Positions 16,282 through 25,530 are shown, counted from the first letter of the stretch. The stretch is DNA of 64,000 bases from Sphaerimonospora mesophila NBRC 14179 = JCM 3151 (GCA_001552515.1 BCRI01000024.1:1-64000); one strand, 5' to 3'. The notes: generated by a model not told the origin, from the sequence alone. Numbers and translations are program-made.

Positions 16282-17657
16282 GAGCCGTCAGAGCCGTGGC
16301 CCTCCACGTTCAGCGATCAGCGGCGGACTGTCTGCGACAGCGGTCATGAATCTCCTGATGGCAGTGGGGTGGGCGAACGCGGTCGTTCGTGGGCTCGGCG
16401 TAGGCGAATCGGCGACATGCCGATCCCAACTCCGCACGGGCCCTGGGGAGCAACGGCGTTGCGATCCAGTGTCGCGACGCCGGTGTCTGCGGCCCTCCCC
16501 GGGCTCAGCCGGCCATTGCTCACGCTCGCAGGCGAAAGCGGCCGCTGTGCCGCCCCGGGAGTCCCCCCTGTGCCGACCAGGAGTGACGTCTGACACGAGG
16601 GGCAGACGGCTTGGCGGGCTCGCCCTGCTGGACGGACCCGTCGAGCTCGCTCGACGCGCCTGGGTTCGCCGGCCGGCGGGGTGCACCGGAGACGCACGGC
16701 ACTCCCGGCCCGCTGAACTCGCCGGACACGTACGGCGCTTGCCGCCTGCTCGACTCGCCGGGTTCGCACGGCTGGGCGGATGGTGCACACCCGCGATCTC
16801 CCTGCACACCGTCGCCGAGCCGTACGGGAAACCGTAAGCCCGGGCGGCCAAGGGATCGGCGACCAGAGGATCGGCGGTCGGGGGATCACCGCGTATAGAG
16901 GCCGGACCGACAGGGCCGGCGAACCCAGCCGGGCCCGCGGGCTTGGCGGGGCCAGCGGGCTTGGCGGGACGGGCAAGGTCAGCGGCGCAGACGGGCCCGG
17001 CAAGGTCGGCAAGGTCAGCAGGCCCGGCAGGGCCGGCGGCGCCCGCGGACTGGTGTGGCCGTGGCCGACTCACCCGCGGACCTCCAGCGGAGCAGGCCTC
17101 CGCACGGGTCTCCCCAGCGGCCTTCGCAGTGGCCTTCGCAGTGGCCTCCCCGCTGGCCTCCGCCTTGCTCTCCGCGGTGCTCTCCGCACGAGCCTGGGCC
17201 TCTCCCCGCGCGTGCGTCACCCCTGCATCCGTCTCCGCCGGCGCGTCCTCCCCCATCAGGGCCCACCGTTCCTCGCCCAGCAGGGACGGAACGGGAGAGA
17301 AAACAGTGGACGGATCCCGACCGGAGGGCGCCATGAGCATGTCCAGCTCCAGCGGATCGATCGGCCTCAGCTCTGCCAAGCGCAGCGCCATCCGCTTCGG
17401 CCGTCCCGGCGTCACGATATCCACGCGCCCCCCTCGGTCCAGTGCCACGAAATGGCCAACGAATGGCCCACCGGCTACTCCAGCAAGCCCGGCCATTCGA
17501 AAATCTATCTGAATAATCTCACGCCTAGAAGGTGAATGACAACTCTCCCCGCCAACTAATTCAATGAAAATTACGAGAAGAAAATACCAATAACCCCGAA
17601 TATCCATAACGTCCGACCAAGGCGTATTCGGCCGCCGAAGCGCGAGGAAAAGAGACG
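16282..17657. other. Low-complexity region without a convincing gene
   Basis: About 1.4 kb with no recognised gene. The - strand frame 16288-17607 is open for 439 codons. Its first third reads plausibly (GGRVDIVTPGRPKRMALRLA, then LRPIDPLELDMLMAPSGRD), followed by Ala/Glu/Lys repeats (GEATAKATAKAAGE) and collagen-like Pro/Ala/Gly repeats. Beyond that it becomes arginine-rich and shadow-like. A second - frame (16520-16807) looks better there (PYVSGEFSGPGVPCVSG), suggesting a frameshift in a low-complexity protein. No ribosome binding site is visible and the start near 17500-17607 is AT-rich. I treat it as a probable pseudogene. Confidence 0.35.
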
Positions 17658-17816
17658 TTTACCCAGGCTGGGACGCCATCGTTCGTGTACGAGTACTTCG
17701 CGAACATGTGCGAGATCCTCGCGGCCTACGACGTGGTGTTCTCCCTGGGCGAGAAGAGATGGAACAGGTGGCCCGGCGATCCGTACGCCGCCCTTCGCAT
17801 CGCGGACTCCGGTTAA
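17658..17816 (+). pseudogene. Possible internal fragment of thiC
   Basis: A + strand frame reads PSFVYEYFANMCEILAAYDV then VFSLGE and runs to a TAA at 17814. It resembles the ThiC (phosphomethylpyrimidine synthase) segment that precedes the FSLGDGLRPGS motif, including its Cys-Glu-Ile and Ala-Tyr-Asp-Val residues. After SLGE the similarity is lost. Neither end of thiC is present. This is a short match judged by eye, so it could be chance. Confidence 0.4.
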
Positions 17817-17863
17817 GCGCCCAACACGGAACAGCGCGGAGCCGGGGCGTCCGATTCACATCC

Positions 17864-17914
17864 GTACGGCTCAGACATCTGTACGGCTCTTACATCGGTA
17901 CGGCTCTTACATCG
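17864..17914. repeat. 17-base tandem repeat, three units
   Basis: Units start at 17864, 17881 and 17898. The last two are identical (GTACGGCTCTTACATCG) and the first differs at four positions. The array lies 76 bases beyond the stop of the FUSC gene, in its 3' flank. Confidence 0.8.
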
Positions 17915-17989
17915 GTAGTCCCGGCCTCACTTCCAACACCCGGCACATGGCGATCCGGAAGGACTGTCCGGCCCCAGCCGCGTATGCGC

Positions 17990-19069
17990 TCAGGCCGGCT
18001 CGTTCAGCGGGGTCAGCGCGGCCGAGGCCGTGTCGTGATCCATCCCGGTGGCCTGGAGCAGATCGACGGCGATGGAGCGCAGCTGCGCGATGGTGACGTT
18101 CGCGGAGAACCCCAGGTTCTTGGGCCGCTCCCGGGCCGCGACGGCGAGCAGCGCCTGTCTGGCCAGCATCGGCTCGCGGCCGGCCGCCAGTTCGAGCTGG
18201 AGCAGCAGCGCCGCCTCCGAAACCTCGCGCAGCGACTCGGCCAGCGCGGCCGGCGGCGGGCTGGACTCCCCCAGCGCCGCGAGCGTGCGGCGGACCAGCA
18301 CCCGTGCGTTCCGCAGCGCGAGATCCACCGGTACGGCGGCGGTCTCGTACCTGGCCAGTCTGGCCCGGTGATGCCAGCGCAGCGGCGAGATCCTGATGAT
18401 CTCCTTGCTGTTCGCCAGCGCCGCCGTGAGCTCCTCGACCGAGGTCTGGGTTCTGCGTCCGCGTTCCAAGGCCTCGGCGGCCAGGTCCATATCGCCTTTC
18501 TCGATCGCGTCCGCCGCCTGTTCCAGCACGGTGGAGAAGGCGTCGAGCACGCCGGACAGGTGCTTGCCCGCGATGGTGAGCGGGCTGGCGGGCAGCAGCG
18601 CGACCGCCGCGATGCCGACGACGCCGCCGGTGAGCGCATCGATCATCCGGTCCAGCCCGCCCGCGTCCTCTCCCGGCACCACCATGGTGACCAGCACCGC
18701 GGACGATCCGACCTGCGATATGAACAGCTCGCCGCTGTTCAACAGCCCCGCGACGCCCATCGCCAGCGCGATGACGAGCGCCATCTGCCAGGGGCCCGAG
18801 CCGATCCAGGACACCAGCAGGTCGCCGATGCCCACGCCCAGACTGACGCCGACCACCAGCTCGACCAGCCTGCGCAGCCGCTGCCCGAGCCCCACACCCA
18901 CGCAGATCATCACCGCGATGGGCGCGAAAAGGGGGCGGGCGTGGCCGAGCAGATGTACGGCGACCACCCAGGCCAGCGCTGCCCCCGCAGCGCACTGCGC
19001 GATGGAGGGCACGATCAGGCCGAACGTACCCAGCCGATTCCTCACTTGATCATTCAGCCAATCTCGCAC
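17990..19069 (-). CDS. FUSC-family membrane protein (aromatic acid exporter-like)
   Basis: This 359-residue protein has an N-terminal block of about six hydrophobic segments (LFAPIAVMICVGVGLGQRLR, then WQMALVIALAMGVAGLLNSG). A long, mostly helical cytoplasmic half follows. The FUSC signature is the GQRLRRLVELVVGVSLGVGIGD stretch, split here across segments 3 and 4. Family members export aromatic acids or fusaric acid, but the substrate here is unknown. The start is uncertain: GTG 19069 is used, though GGAGGA touches it, and a later in-frame GTG (QVRNRL) is possible. Confidence 0.8.
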   Translation of the reverse strand: MRDWLNDQVRNRLGTFGLIVPSIAQCAAGAALAWVVAVHLLGHARPLFAPIAVMICVGVGLGQRLRRLVELVVGVSLGVGIGDLLVSWIGSGPWQMALVIALAMGVAGLLNSGELFISQVGSSAVLVTMVVPGEDAGGLDRMIDALTGGVVGIAAVALLPASPLTIAGKHLSGVLDAFSTVLEQAADAIEKGDMDLAAEALERGRRTQTSVEELTAALANSKEIIRISPLRWHHRARLARYETAAVPVDLALRNARVLVRRTLAALGESSPPPAALAESLREVSEAALLLQLELAAGREPMLARQALLAVAARERPKNLGFSANVTIAQLRSIAVDLLQATGMDHDTASAALTPLNEPA

Positions 19070-19317
19070 TCCTCCACCATGGCCAATTTTTATGACAGGG
19101 AGATCACATTTGCCCCGACTTATTCCGATTCGAACCATTCGGCGAGCCGGGCGGCCGACGGGTGTCCGGATGCTCACCGGCGGCGGCCGGAGGCCCGGGA
19201 AGACGGCCTGCCGGTACGGTACGGCCATCCGGCCACAGGGCTCGTTCACGGGATCGGCGGGGACGCCGAGGTGACCCGATGGCCGCTCCCGGCTGAATGT
19301 CGGTGCGGCCTGCCACC

Positions 19318-19980
19318 ATGACCCGCATGACGACAACCGACCCCCTGGCCCCCTTCCAGTGGCTCAACGTGAGCAAGGGTTACGGCCGATTGGGTGCGAT
19401 CTTCAGCGTGGCCTTCTTCCGCGGGCCCGACCCGGTGGAGGTGGTACGCCGCTTCAGCCGCGGCGAGGACTCCGGCCAGGAGTCGGATTTCGAGGAGCTC
19501 GACGACAAGGCCTGCGAGTACGTCTCGACGGACGGCGGGGAGGGCGGCGGCCACGTTGGCGTCTTCCAGGCCGGTGAGTGGTGCGTGGCCGTCGAGCCCT
19601 ACGGCTGGATGGTCACGGACCACGAGGTGGTGACCGAGCTGTCACGGGGCTGTGAGGTGCTGGCGGTCACCCGCCACGACTACGCCGCCGAGCACAGCCT
19701 CGAGTACGCGATCGACGGCACGATCGTCACCGGCTACCCACTGCGGCGTCCCTACGCCCGCTACGGCTCCGACCCCGACCGGCTCAACGGCCTCATGCGG
19801 GAGCTGGGCATGAGGCCGGAGGAGCCGGAGGACGAGGCCGCGTGGGAGGCCGCCTGGGAGGACGACCACCGCACCGCCGTACCGAGGGGCTTCGCCCTGG
19901 CGGCGAAGGTCACCGGGGTGCCGTTCACAGCGGACATGCTCGACCGTCCGATGCTCGTGGGGTCCATCGCGGAAAGGTGA
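19318..19980 (+). CDS. DUF6461 domain protein
   Basis: This 220-residue acidic protein has no signal or membrane segment. Recognisable stretches are DPLAPFQWLNVSKGYGRLGA at the start and WCVAVEPYGWMVTDHEVV in the middle, typical of the actinobacterial DUF6461 family. Its function is unknown. Either ATG 19318 or ATG 19327 could start it. It is divergent from the FUSC gene across about 250 bases that include an AT-rich stretch. Confidence 0.7.
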   Translation: MTRMTTTDPLAPFQWLNVSKGYGRLGAIFSVAFFRGPDPVEVVRRFSRGEDSGQESDFEELDDKACEYVSTDGGEGGGHVGVFQAGEWCVAVEPYGWMVTDHEVVTELSRGCEVLAVTRHDYAAEHSLEYAIDGTIVTGYPLRRPYARYGSDPDRLNGLMRELGMRPEEPEDEAAWEAAWEDDHRTAVPRGFALAAKVTGVPFTADMLDRPMLVGSIAER

Positions 19981-20227
19981 CCGTCTTGTGGCCGCCCGAC
20001 AGCGGTGTTCGAATCTGCTCGTCTCCCTGCGCGAGGGCAGCCTGTGCGAGGGCAGCCTGCGCTGCGATGGTCTCCTGCCAAGGGAGAGCCTGGCCCGGCT
20101 CACACAGTCGTCGGCGTCGACCATGCCGCACGCCCCACCGCCTCGGCGACCACCGAGAACGGCCGCTCCCGCGACGCCCGACGACCACCCGGCATCATTT
20201 CCGATCCCGGGATCCCGGTCCCGGGAC

Positions 20228-20272
20228 GACGGGCGTACCCGGCGTGGGGCGGCGGCGCCGGGTACGCCCGTC
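20228..20272 (-). terminator. Very strong hairpin after the CotH gene
   Basis: Perfect 17-base arms GACGGGCGTACCCGGCG and its complement enclose an 11-base loop, 10 bases beyond the stop of the CotH gene. It closes the DUF4956-VTC-CotH operon. The rest of the 300-base gap (19981-20281), between this operon and the convergent DUF6461 gene, holds no gene that I can see. Confidence 0.85.
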
Positions 20273-20281
20273 GATCGGGCG

Positions 20282-22345
20282 TCAGCTTCCCGTGCAGGTG
20301 AGCGCGGGTGTTCCGGTGGTTCCCGTCGAGGACCCGAGGAACCCGAACGTGGTGCTGGCACCGGCCGCGAGCGAGCCGTTGTAGGAGACGTTGCGTGCGG
20401 TGACCGCGGTCCCCTGGCTCGTGACGGTCGCGTTCCATGCCTGGGTGATCGCCTCTCCGTTGGGGAGGTTCCAGGACACGGTCCAGTCGCTGATCGCCGA
20501 GGAGCCGGCCGTGACCCGGACCTCACCCTGGAATCCGCCGGGCCACTGGTTGATCACCGTGTACGTCGCGGTACACCGCGCGCCGCCGGGCGAGGGGCTC
20601 GGGCTGGGCGACGGGCTCGGGGAGGGAGACGGACTCGGCGAAGGCGTCGGCGTGGGGCTCGGCGTGGGGGTGACCGTACCGCCCCATGCCGCGGTCGAGT
20701 CCAGCCAGGCCGCGCGGCGCAGCATCCAGTCGCGCATGTACTGCACCTGCCCCTGCCAGGTGGACGCGGTCGGGGTGATGAAGAAGCCGATCATCGATGT
20801 CGTGAGGTTCGGCCAGCGCTGGAAGTTGCGCTGCGCGGCGTTGGTCAGCGGCCCGGCGAGCGCGTCGATCCTGGCCTGCATGGCCGAGTCGGAGAGCGGA
20901 CCGCGGCGCAGCGTCTGCCAGCGTGCCTTGACCTGGTCGACGAAGGCCGGATCCTGCACGAGCCGGTTGAACCAGTCGTTGGCCAGCGGCTGCCGGGTCT
21001 GCTGGTACTGCCAGCCCGAGGTCTGGTCGTTCTGGAAGAATCCGCCCACGCCGAAGGTGAGGTCGTAGTCCCACAGCGGGCCCGCGAAGATCTTGGTGTC
21101 CCGGTCCTTGTAGAAGTAGGCGCTGCGGACGTAGGCGTCCATGTTCCGGCTGAGCTCGTAGATGATCAGCTGGTCGATGAAGGAGTCGACGTCGATGTAC
21201 GCCCGGTAGCCGGTCTCCGGGTCGGCGAAGTTCGGCCCGTGCAGCGCGTCGTGGAAGGTCTGGATGTGGTTGCGCAGCCAGTCCTTCTGCTGCGGCTGCA
21301 GCGGCGAGGGGTCGGCCACCTCGAGGTAGTTCCAGCAGGTGGCCGACGCCCCGGTGCACGGCAGCGTCGGCTCCTCGGCGGCCATCCACTCGAACTTCCA
21401 GATGTAGCCGCCCTGGATCTTCGGCAGCGTGACGTCGTCCTCGTCGAGCTGTTTGAGGTCGAGCCGGTTCTTGCTGTTCTTGATCGTCTCGACGATCATG
21501 TAGACGCCCATGTAGTCGTCGGCGCCCACCGAGGTGGTGTCGGTGTTGAGGTAGAGCTCCACGAACCGGTATCGCGGCGCGTACAGCCCCATCTCCCTGC
21601 CGAGGTCGTAGACGAAGGCCTCCCGGATCAGCGACTTGTCGGGGAACGGCCCGCGCAGCACCCAGTCGGAGTCTTCGGGCATGCCGAGCACCGGGTAGTC
21701 GGCGTCGTCATCGTCGTTGTCCCGGAACTCGATGCGGTACGGCGTCTTCGCGAACGTGGCCGACGACTGCCCCCGCAGCTTGAATCCGGCGCGGGTGGCC
21801 ACGGCCGGGGTCGCGGCCAGCGAGGTCGTCCCGCCGCCGCCCGGGTCGAAGATCATGGCGGCGGCGTCGAAGTACTCCCGGCCGGGCTTGCCCTTGCCGT
21901 ACGAATCGAGCACCATCACCGGCAGGTCGTGGGCCGTGGTGGTGCCGCGGGCGACGTACAGGGCCGTTCCCTGCGCCCCGGACGCGGTCTGATCGGTGAA
22001 CGGCTGGGCCCTGAGTTGGGTGGTGCGGGTGAAGCGCAGCGGGGTTCCCTGGTAGAGCGTCGACTGCGCGGTGGGCGGCCTCCCGTCGGTGGTGTAGCGG
22101 ATTTGAGCACCACTGATCGCGGTGCTCAGCGACACGCTCACCTCTCCCTGGAAGGTGCCGCTCGGCACGGAGAAGACGATGTCGCCGACCAGGTCGTCGG
22201 CCGCGCTCGCCGCCGCCGTGGCGGCCGCGCTCGTGGCAGTGGTCTGCGCGGACACCGTCTCCGCCTGGGCCGATAACGGGGTGAGAAGCCCCGAGAGAAG
22301 CACGGCGGCGGCCGCGACCACCGTCGTGCGATGGGTCAAACGCAC
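20282..22345 (-). CDS. Secreted CotH-family kinase-like protein with cellulose-binding module
   Basis: This 687-residue exported protein has a signal peptide (residues 1-29, ending SAQAE) and a chitobiase/FN3-like beta domain (about 50-115, IRYTTDGRPPT). A CotH domain follows (about 140-500: FKLRGQSSATFAKTPYRIEF, and the metal-binding WDYDLTFG), then a Pro/Thr/Ser linker. The C-terminus is a family 2 carbohydrate-binding module (588-687: GFQGEVRVTAGSSAISDWTV). CotH is an atypical kinase first known from spore coats. The cellulose-binding module suggests attachment to a polysaccharide surface. GTG 22345 has AGGAGA 6 bases upstream and overlaps the VTC gene by 10 bases. Confidence 0.9.
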   Translation of the reverse strand: MRLTHRTTVVAAAAVLLSGLLTPLSAQAETVSAQTTATSAAATAAASAADDLVGDIVFSVPSGTFQGEVSVSLSTAISGAQIRYTTDGRPPTAQSTLYQGTPLRFTRTTQLRAQPFTDQTASGAQGTALYVARGTTTAHDLPVMVLDSYGKGKPGREYFDAAAMIFDPGGGGTTSLAATPAVATRAGFKLRGQSSATFAKTPYRIEFRDNDDDDADYPVLGMPEDSDWVLRGPFPDKSLIREAFVYDLGREMGLYAPRYRFVELYLNTDTTSVGADDYMGVYMIVETIKNSKNRLDLKQLDEDDVTLPKIQGGYIWKFEWMAAEEPTLPCTGASATCWNYLEVADPSPLQPQQKDWLRNHIQTFHDALHGPNFADPETGYRAYIDVDSFIDQLIIYELSRNMDAYVRSAYFYKDRDTKIFAGPLWDYDLTFGVGGFFQNDQTSGWQYQQTRQPLANDWFNRLVQDPAFVDQVKARWQTLRRGPLSDSAMQARIDALAGPLTNAAQRNFQRWPNLTTSMIGFFITPTASTWQGQVQYMRDWMLRRAAWLDSTAAWGGTVTPTPSPTPTPSPSPSPSPSPSPSPSPSPGGARCTATYTVINQWPGGFQGEVRVTAGSSAISDWTVSWNLPNGEAITQAWNATVTSQGTAVTARNVSYNGSLAAGASTTFGFLGSSTGTTGTPALTCTGS

Positions 22346-23166
22346 GATGTCTCCTGTTCGGGTCGGGGGGAGATGGTCGGTTCCGGGGATGTCGACGAGG
22401 CGGTGCCGCGGAAGTGGCGACGTAGCGTCCGGCGCCACGGCACGTCGGGCAGGTCCAGGCGGAGCGCGGCCAGACCGGTGGCGTACTTGGAGATCCGGGC
22501 GGGTCTCATCCCCCTCCGCCACAGCATGCGGTCGACCTGCGTGGCGGCCGAGGCGGTCTTGGTCTCGACCACGGCGAGGCCGGGCAGTCGCAGCGTGGCG
22601 GTGCCGTCCCGCCAGGTGAGCCCGGTGTCGATGGTGATCCGGCTCGCGGTCTCCGGCAGCAGCAGGGTGGCGCGCCGGTATTCGGTGACCAGGACCGGGT
22701 CGAGTACGCTCCCGGCCGCGGGGCCGATCGACTCACGGACGAGCGCTTCGTCCACGAAGTCACGCCCCGGCTGAACGGTGCCGCTGTCCCATGGGTGGTA
22801 GGGCAGCCGGTGTTTCCTGGTGCTCCCCCGCGCGCCACGGATCTTGACCTCCAGCCAGCACTGTTCCGAGTCGAGGTAGGTGCGGGTGCGCACCTTGAAA
22901 CGCCGGCGCCTGCGGTACGCCGCGCAGTGGTAGCTGGCCAGTTGCGGGGTGTCGAAGTACACCGACTTGTAGCGGAAGGTGCGTTCGCCGTCGATGTCCA
23001 GCACCCGGGCCTGCGGCGTGAGCTGCTCCAGCAGGCGTGGCAGTTCCTCCGTGGGGACGAGGTACTTGCGGTCCACCCTGGTCTGCAACGCGGCGCGGTC
23101 GACCAGCTCGGCGACCCCGACCGGGGCCAACCGCGCCAGTTCCGGCACGATGGGCGTCGTGCTCAT
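22336..23166 (-). CDS. VTC-domain (polyphosphate polymerase-like) protein
   Basis: This 276-residue protein matches the VTC domain, the catalytic tunnel fold of yeast polyphosphate polymerase. The basic and acidic tunnel residues are visible: RVDRKYLVP near residue 30, WLEVKIRGARGSTRKHRLPY, and VVETKT near the end. No membrane segment is present, so it should be cytoplasmic. It overlaps the DUF4956 gene by 4 bases and the CotH gene by 10. VTC, DUF4956 and CotH genes commonly occur together in bacteria. Polyphosphate synthesis has not been shown for most bacterial members. Confidence 0.88.
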   Translation of the reverse strand: MSTTPIVPELARLAPVGVAELVDRAALQTRVDRKYLVPTEELPRLLEQLTPQARVLDIDGERTFRYKSVYFDTPQLASYHCAAYRRRRRFKVRTRTYLDSEQCWLEVKIRGARGSTRKHRLPYHPWDSGTVQPGRDFVDEALVRESIGPAAGSVLDPVLVTEYRRATLLLPETASRITIDTGLTWRDGTATLRLPGLAVVETKTASAATQVDRMLWRRGMRPARISKYATGLAALRLDLPDVPWRRTLRRHFRGTASSTSPEPTISPRPEQETSCV

Positions 23167-23762
23167 CGGCGTGCTCCCGCGGCCACGGGCGCGCCGGGCT
23201 CGGCGGTCAGGCGTTCGGTCAGTGCGTAGCGGACGTCGACGATGGTGGTCTCGTTGACCAGGTCGAGCCGCTGGACGGTGACGGCGTGCACCCGGGCGTG
23301 CAGCACTTGTTCCAGGTGCGCGACGAGCGCGACGTGGTCGGTGATGGCCGAGTCGAGCACGAGGATCTGATGCCGGTAGTGCCGGAACAGCCGCCGGTGG
23401 TCGCCGAGGAACATCACCACGAGGATGAGCGCCATCAGGCCGCCACTGAGCCAGACCGAGGTGGTGCTCAGCGCGCCGAGGATGCCCAGGGCGAGAGCGG
23501 AGAAGTAGTACGCCACCTCGTGCTGGTCGAGCTCCGTCGAGCGCAGGCGGATGATGGACAGCACGCCGAACAGCGCCAGCCCCAGCCCGAGCCCGGCGCC
23601 CACGTTGCTGGCGCTGAGCGCGCTCGCCACCGCGAGGACGCCGATATTGACCCCCAGATAGGCGACGACCAGATCGCGGCGGCGGTGTCGCGGGAAGTAG
23701 AGCCCGAAGACGAGCAGCACCACCGCGCAGATGTCGATCGCGAACAGGACGAGCTGTGACAT
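23163..23762 (-). CDS. DUF4956 membrane protein
   Basis: This 199-residue protein has about four hydrophobic segments in its first 130 residues (LVLFAIDICAVVLLVFGLYF, then LAVASALSASNVGAGLGLGL). A soluble tail follows (HARVHAVTVQRLDLVNETTI). The loop RLRSTELDQHEVAYYFSALA is typical of DUF4956. ATG 23762 has AGGAGG 10 bases upstream. It heads the three-gene operon and may act as the membrane anchor for the VTC-domain protein; that is inference from conserved gene order. Confidence 0.88.
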   Translation of the reverse strand: MSQLVLFAIDICAVVLLVFGLYFPRHRRRDLVVAYLGVNIGVLAVASALSASNVGAGLGLGLALFGVLSIIRLRSTELDQHEVAYYFSALALGILGALSTTSVWLSGGLMALILVVMFLGDHRRLFRHYRHQILVLDSAITDHVALVAHLEQVLHARVHAVTVQRLDLVNETTIVDVRYALTERLTAEPGAPVAAGARR

Positions 23763-23838
23763 TACGTTCGTTCCTCCTGAGCCGCTGCCGGAGTTGGCCG
23801 GACACCGCCCGTTTCCTGGCCGGGTCCGCAGGACAGGT

Positions 23839-23855
23839 AGCCGAAAATTTCGGCT
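23839..23855 (-). promoter_or_regulatory. Palindromic operator and promoter of the DUF4956-VTC-CotH operon
   Basis: AGCCGAAAATTTCGGCT is a perfect palindrome with 8-base arms around one base. A TTTATATAAA, a likely -10 region, lies a few bases upstream with respect to the operon, so a bound protein would cover the transcription start. A further half site, TTTCGGG, is nearby. The rest of the 517-base gap (23763-24279) holds no gene; it contains a 15-base sequence that recurs exactly 300 bases later over the start of the next gene. Confidence 0.6.
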
Positions 23856-24279
23856 CTTTATATAAACTTTCGGGAACTCGCCCGGAACCATAGATGAATG
23901 CCGGGTGACGAGTCAATGAACTTCCCTACGATGCGCATTTCGGCCCTTACGCTGCGTACAAGAGTCCATTACTCCTCGTGTAAACGATCCTGACGTCATC
24001 GTGTGGCGAGACGACGAGCTCGCCGATACGACCCGGTCACAGGCCGATGACCGGCACCAACCGCCGAGAGCGCAGGGTGACGCAGACCGGGTGCGCCCAC
24101 ACCATCCGACTTGAAACTTTCGCCATCTGCCCGAAATACACCAACTCGAGGGCGCGAGCGTGAGGCGGCGGTGTGGCCCGGCGGGGACCGATGCGTCGGC
24201 CGAACGTGGTGGTCGGCGCCAACGCCGGTCCCGGGGGTAAGAGGGATAGAGGCAGGAGACACAACGGGGAGAGCGACAC

Positions 24280-25530
24280 GTGAACGATCCTGACGTCGGG
24301 CGTATCTGGGGAGGTCTGGCGCGTTCCCATCACCTGACCCCGCTGGACGACCTGGCCGACTCGGTCATCGAGCATGTCCGGCCGCTCGGCTTCACCGAGA
24401 TCATGATTTATGTGGCCAGCCTGCGGCCGCTTTACCTCGTGCCGCTTCCCGGCCAGCGCGACGTGCACGGCGAACCGCTCGATCGGCTCCCCGTCGACAC
24501 GACGCTGGCCGGACGGGCCTTCCGCAATCTGGAGATCGTCCAGGCCCGGCCCACCACCGTCTTCTCCTCCGTGGAGGCCGAACCGCTCGGCGGTGAAGGA
24601 CCACGGCGGCTGTGGGTGCCGATGTTGGACGGGACCGAACGGGTCGGCGTGCTCGGGGTGACCGTGCCCGTGGTCGACGACCACACCAAGCGGATCGCGG
24701 CGGAGCTGGGCGCGCTGATCGCCCTTCTGGTGGTGAGCAAGCGCACCTCCAGCGACGCATACATACGGATGATCCGCACGGAGGAGATGGACCTGTCCGC
24801 CGAGGTGCTGTGGGCTCTGATGCCGATCCGCAACTACTCCACGGACAAGATCTCGGTCAGCGCCGCGCTGGAACCGGCCTACTCCGTCGGCGGGGACGCC
24901 TTCGACTACTCGCTCGACGGTGACATCCTGCGCCTGGGCATCTTCGACGCCATGGGGCACGACCTGTCCGCCGGGCTGACCGCCACCATCGCCCTGGGGG
25001 CGTACCGCAACAACCGCCGCCGGCGGGGAATCGATCTGCTCGCGGTCAGCGACGCGATCGACGAGGCGATCGCCGACCAGTTCAGCAGGTCCCGGTTCGC
25101 CACCGGCATCCTGGCCGAGTTGAACATCCATAGCGGCCTGCTGACCTGGGTGAACCGGGGACATCCACCGCCGTTGGTCCTTCGGCAGGGGCGGGTGGCC
25201 TCCATGCTGGAGACCCCGCCGGACACCCCGATGGGCCTGCGCCTGGGCCCGGCCACCGTGCTCTCCCGCCGCCAGTTCGAGCCGGACGACCGGCTGCTCC
25301 TTTACACCGACGGCATCCTCGAGGCGCAGACTCCCGAGGGGGAGATGTTCGGACTGGATCGCTTCACCGACTTCGTCATCAAACGCGAGGCCGACGGCCT
25401 CTCCGCACCGGAGACCCTGCGCCGCCTGGTCCACTCCATCCTGCTGCACCAGCGCGGTCGGCTGCAGGACGACGCCACCGTGATGCTGGTGGAGTGGCGC
25501 ACCGAGCGGCTGCGCCAGCTAAGCGTGTGA
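24280..25530 (+). CDS. PP2C/SpoIIE-type phosphatase with GAF-like sensor
   Basis: This 416-residue protein has a GAF-like N-terminal half (about 20-160) and a PP2C domain of the RsbU/SpoIIE type (about 190-410). Metal-binding motifs are GGDAFDY, IFDAMGHDLSAG and DDATVMLVEW. Such phosphatases activate anti-anti-sigma factors in partner-switching stress pathways; no STAS or RsbW-like gene lies nearby. GTG 24280 has GGGGAGAG about 6 bases upstream. The GAF-like part may sense a small molecule or redox state. Confidence 0.88.
   Translation: MNDPDVGRIWGGLARSHHLTPLDDLADSVIEHVRPLGFTEIMIYVASLRPLYLVPLPGQRDVHGEPLDRLPVDTTLAGRAFRNLEIVQARPTTVFSSVEAEPLGGEGPRRLWVPMLDGTERVGVLGVTVPVVDDHTKRIAAELGALIALLVVSKRTSSDAYIRMIRTEEMDLSAEVLWALMPIRNYSTDKISVSAALEPAYSVGGDAFDYSLDGDILRLGIFDAMGHDLSAGLTATIALGAYRNNRRRRGIDLLAVSDAIDEAIADQFSRSRFATGILAELNIHSGLLTWVNRGHPPPLVLRQGRVASMLETPPDTPMGLRLGPATVLSRRQFEPDDRLLLYTDGILEAQTPEGEMFGLDRFTDFVIKREADGLSAPETLRRLVHSILLHQRGRLQDDATVMLVEWRTERLRQLSV

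Noticed and set aside
17658-17816. TPP riboswitch associated with the thiC-like scrap
   Set aside because: No THI-box elements (CTGAGA or ACCTGATCTGG-type) are present upstream.
20005-20030. GTTCGAATC resembling a tRNA T-loop
   Set aside because: No matching acceptor stem, D-arm or anticodon arm can be paired upstream within tRNA length.
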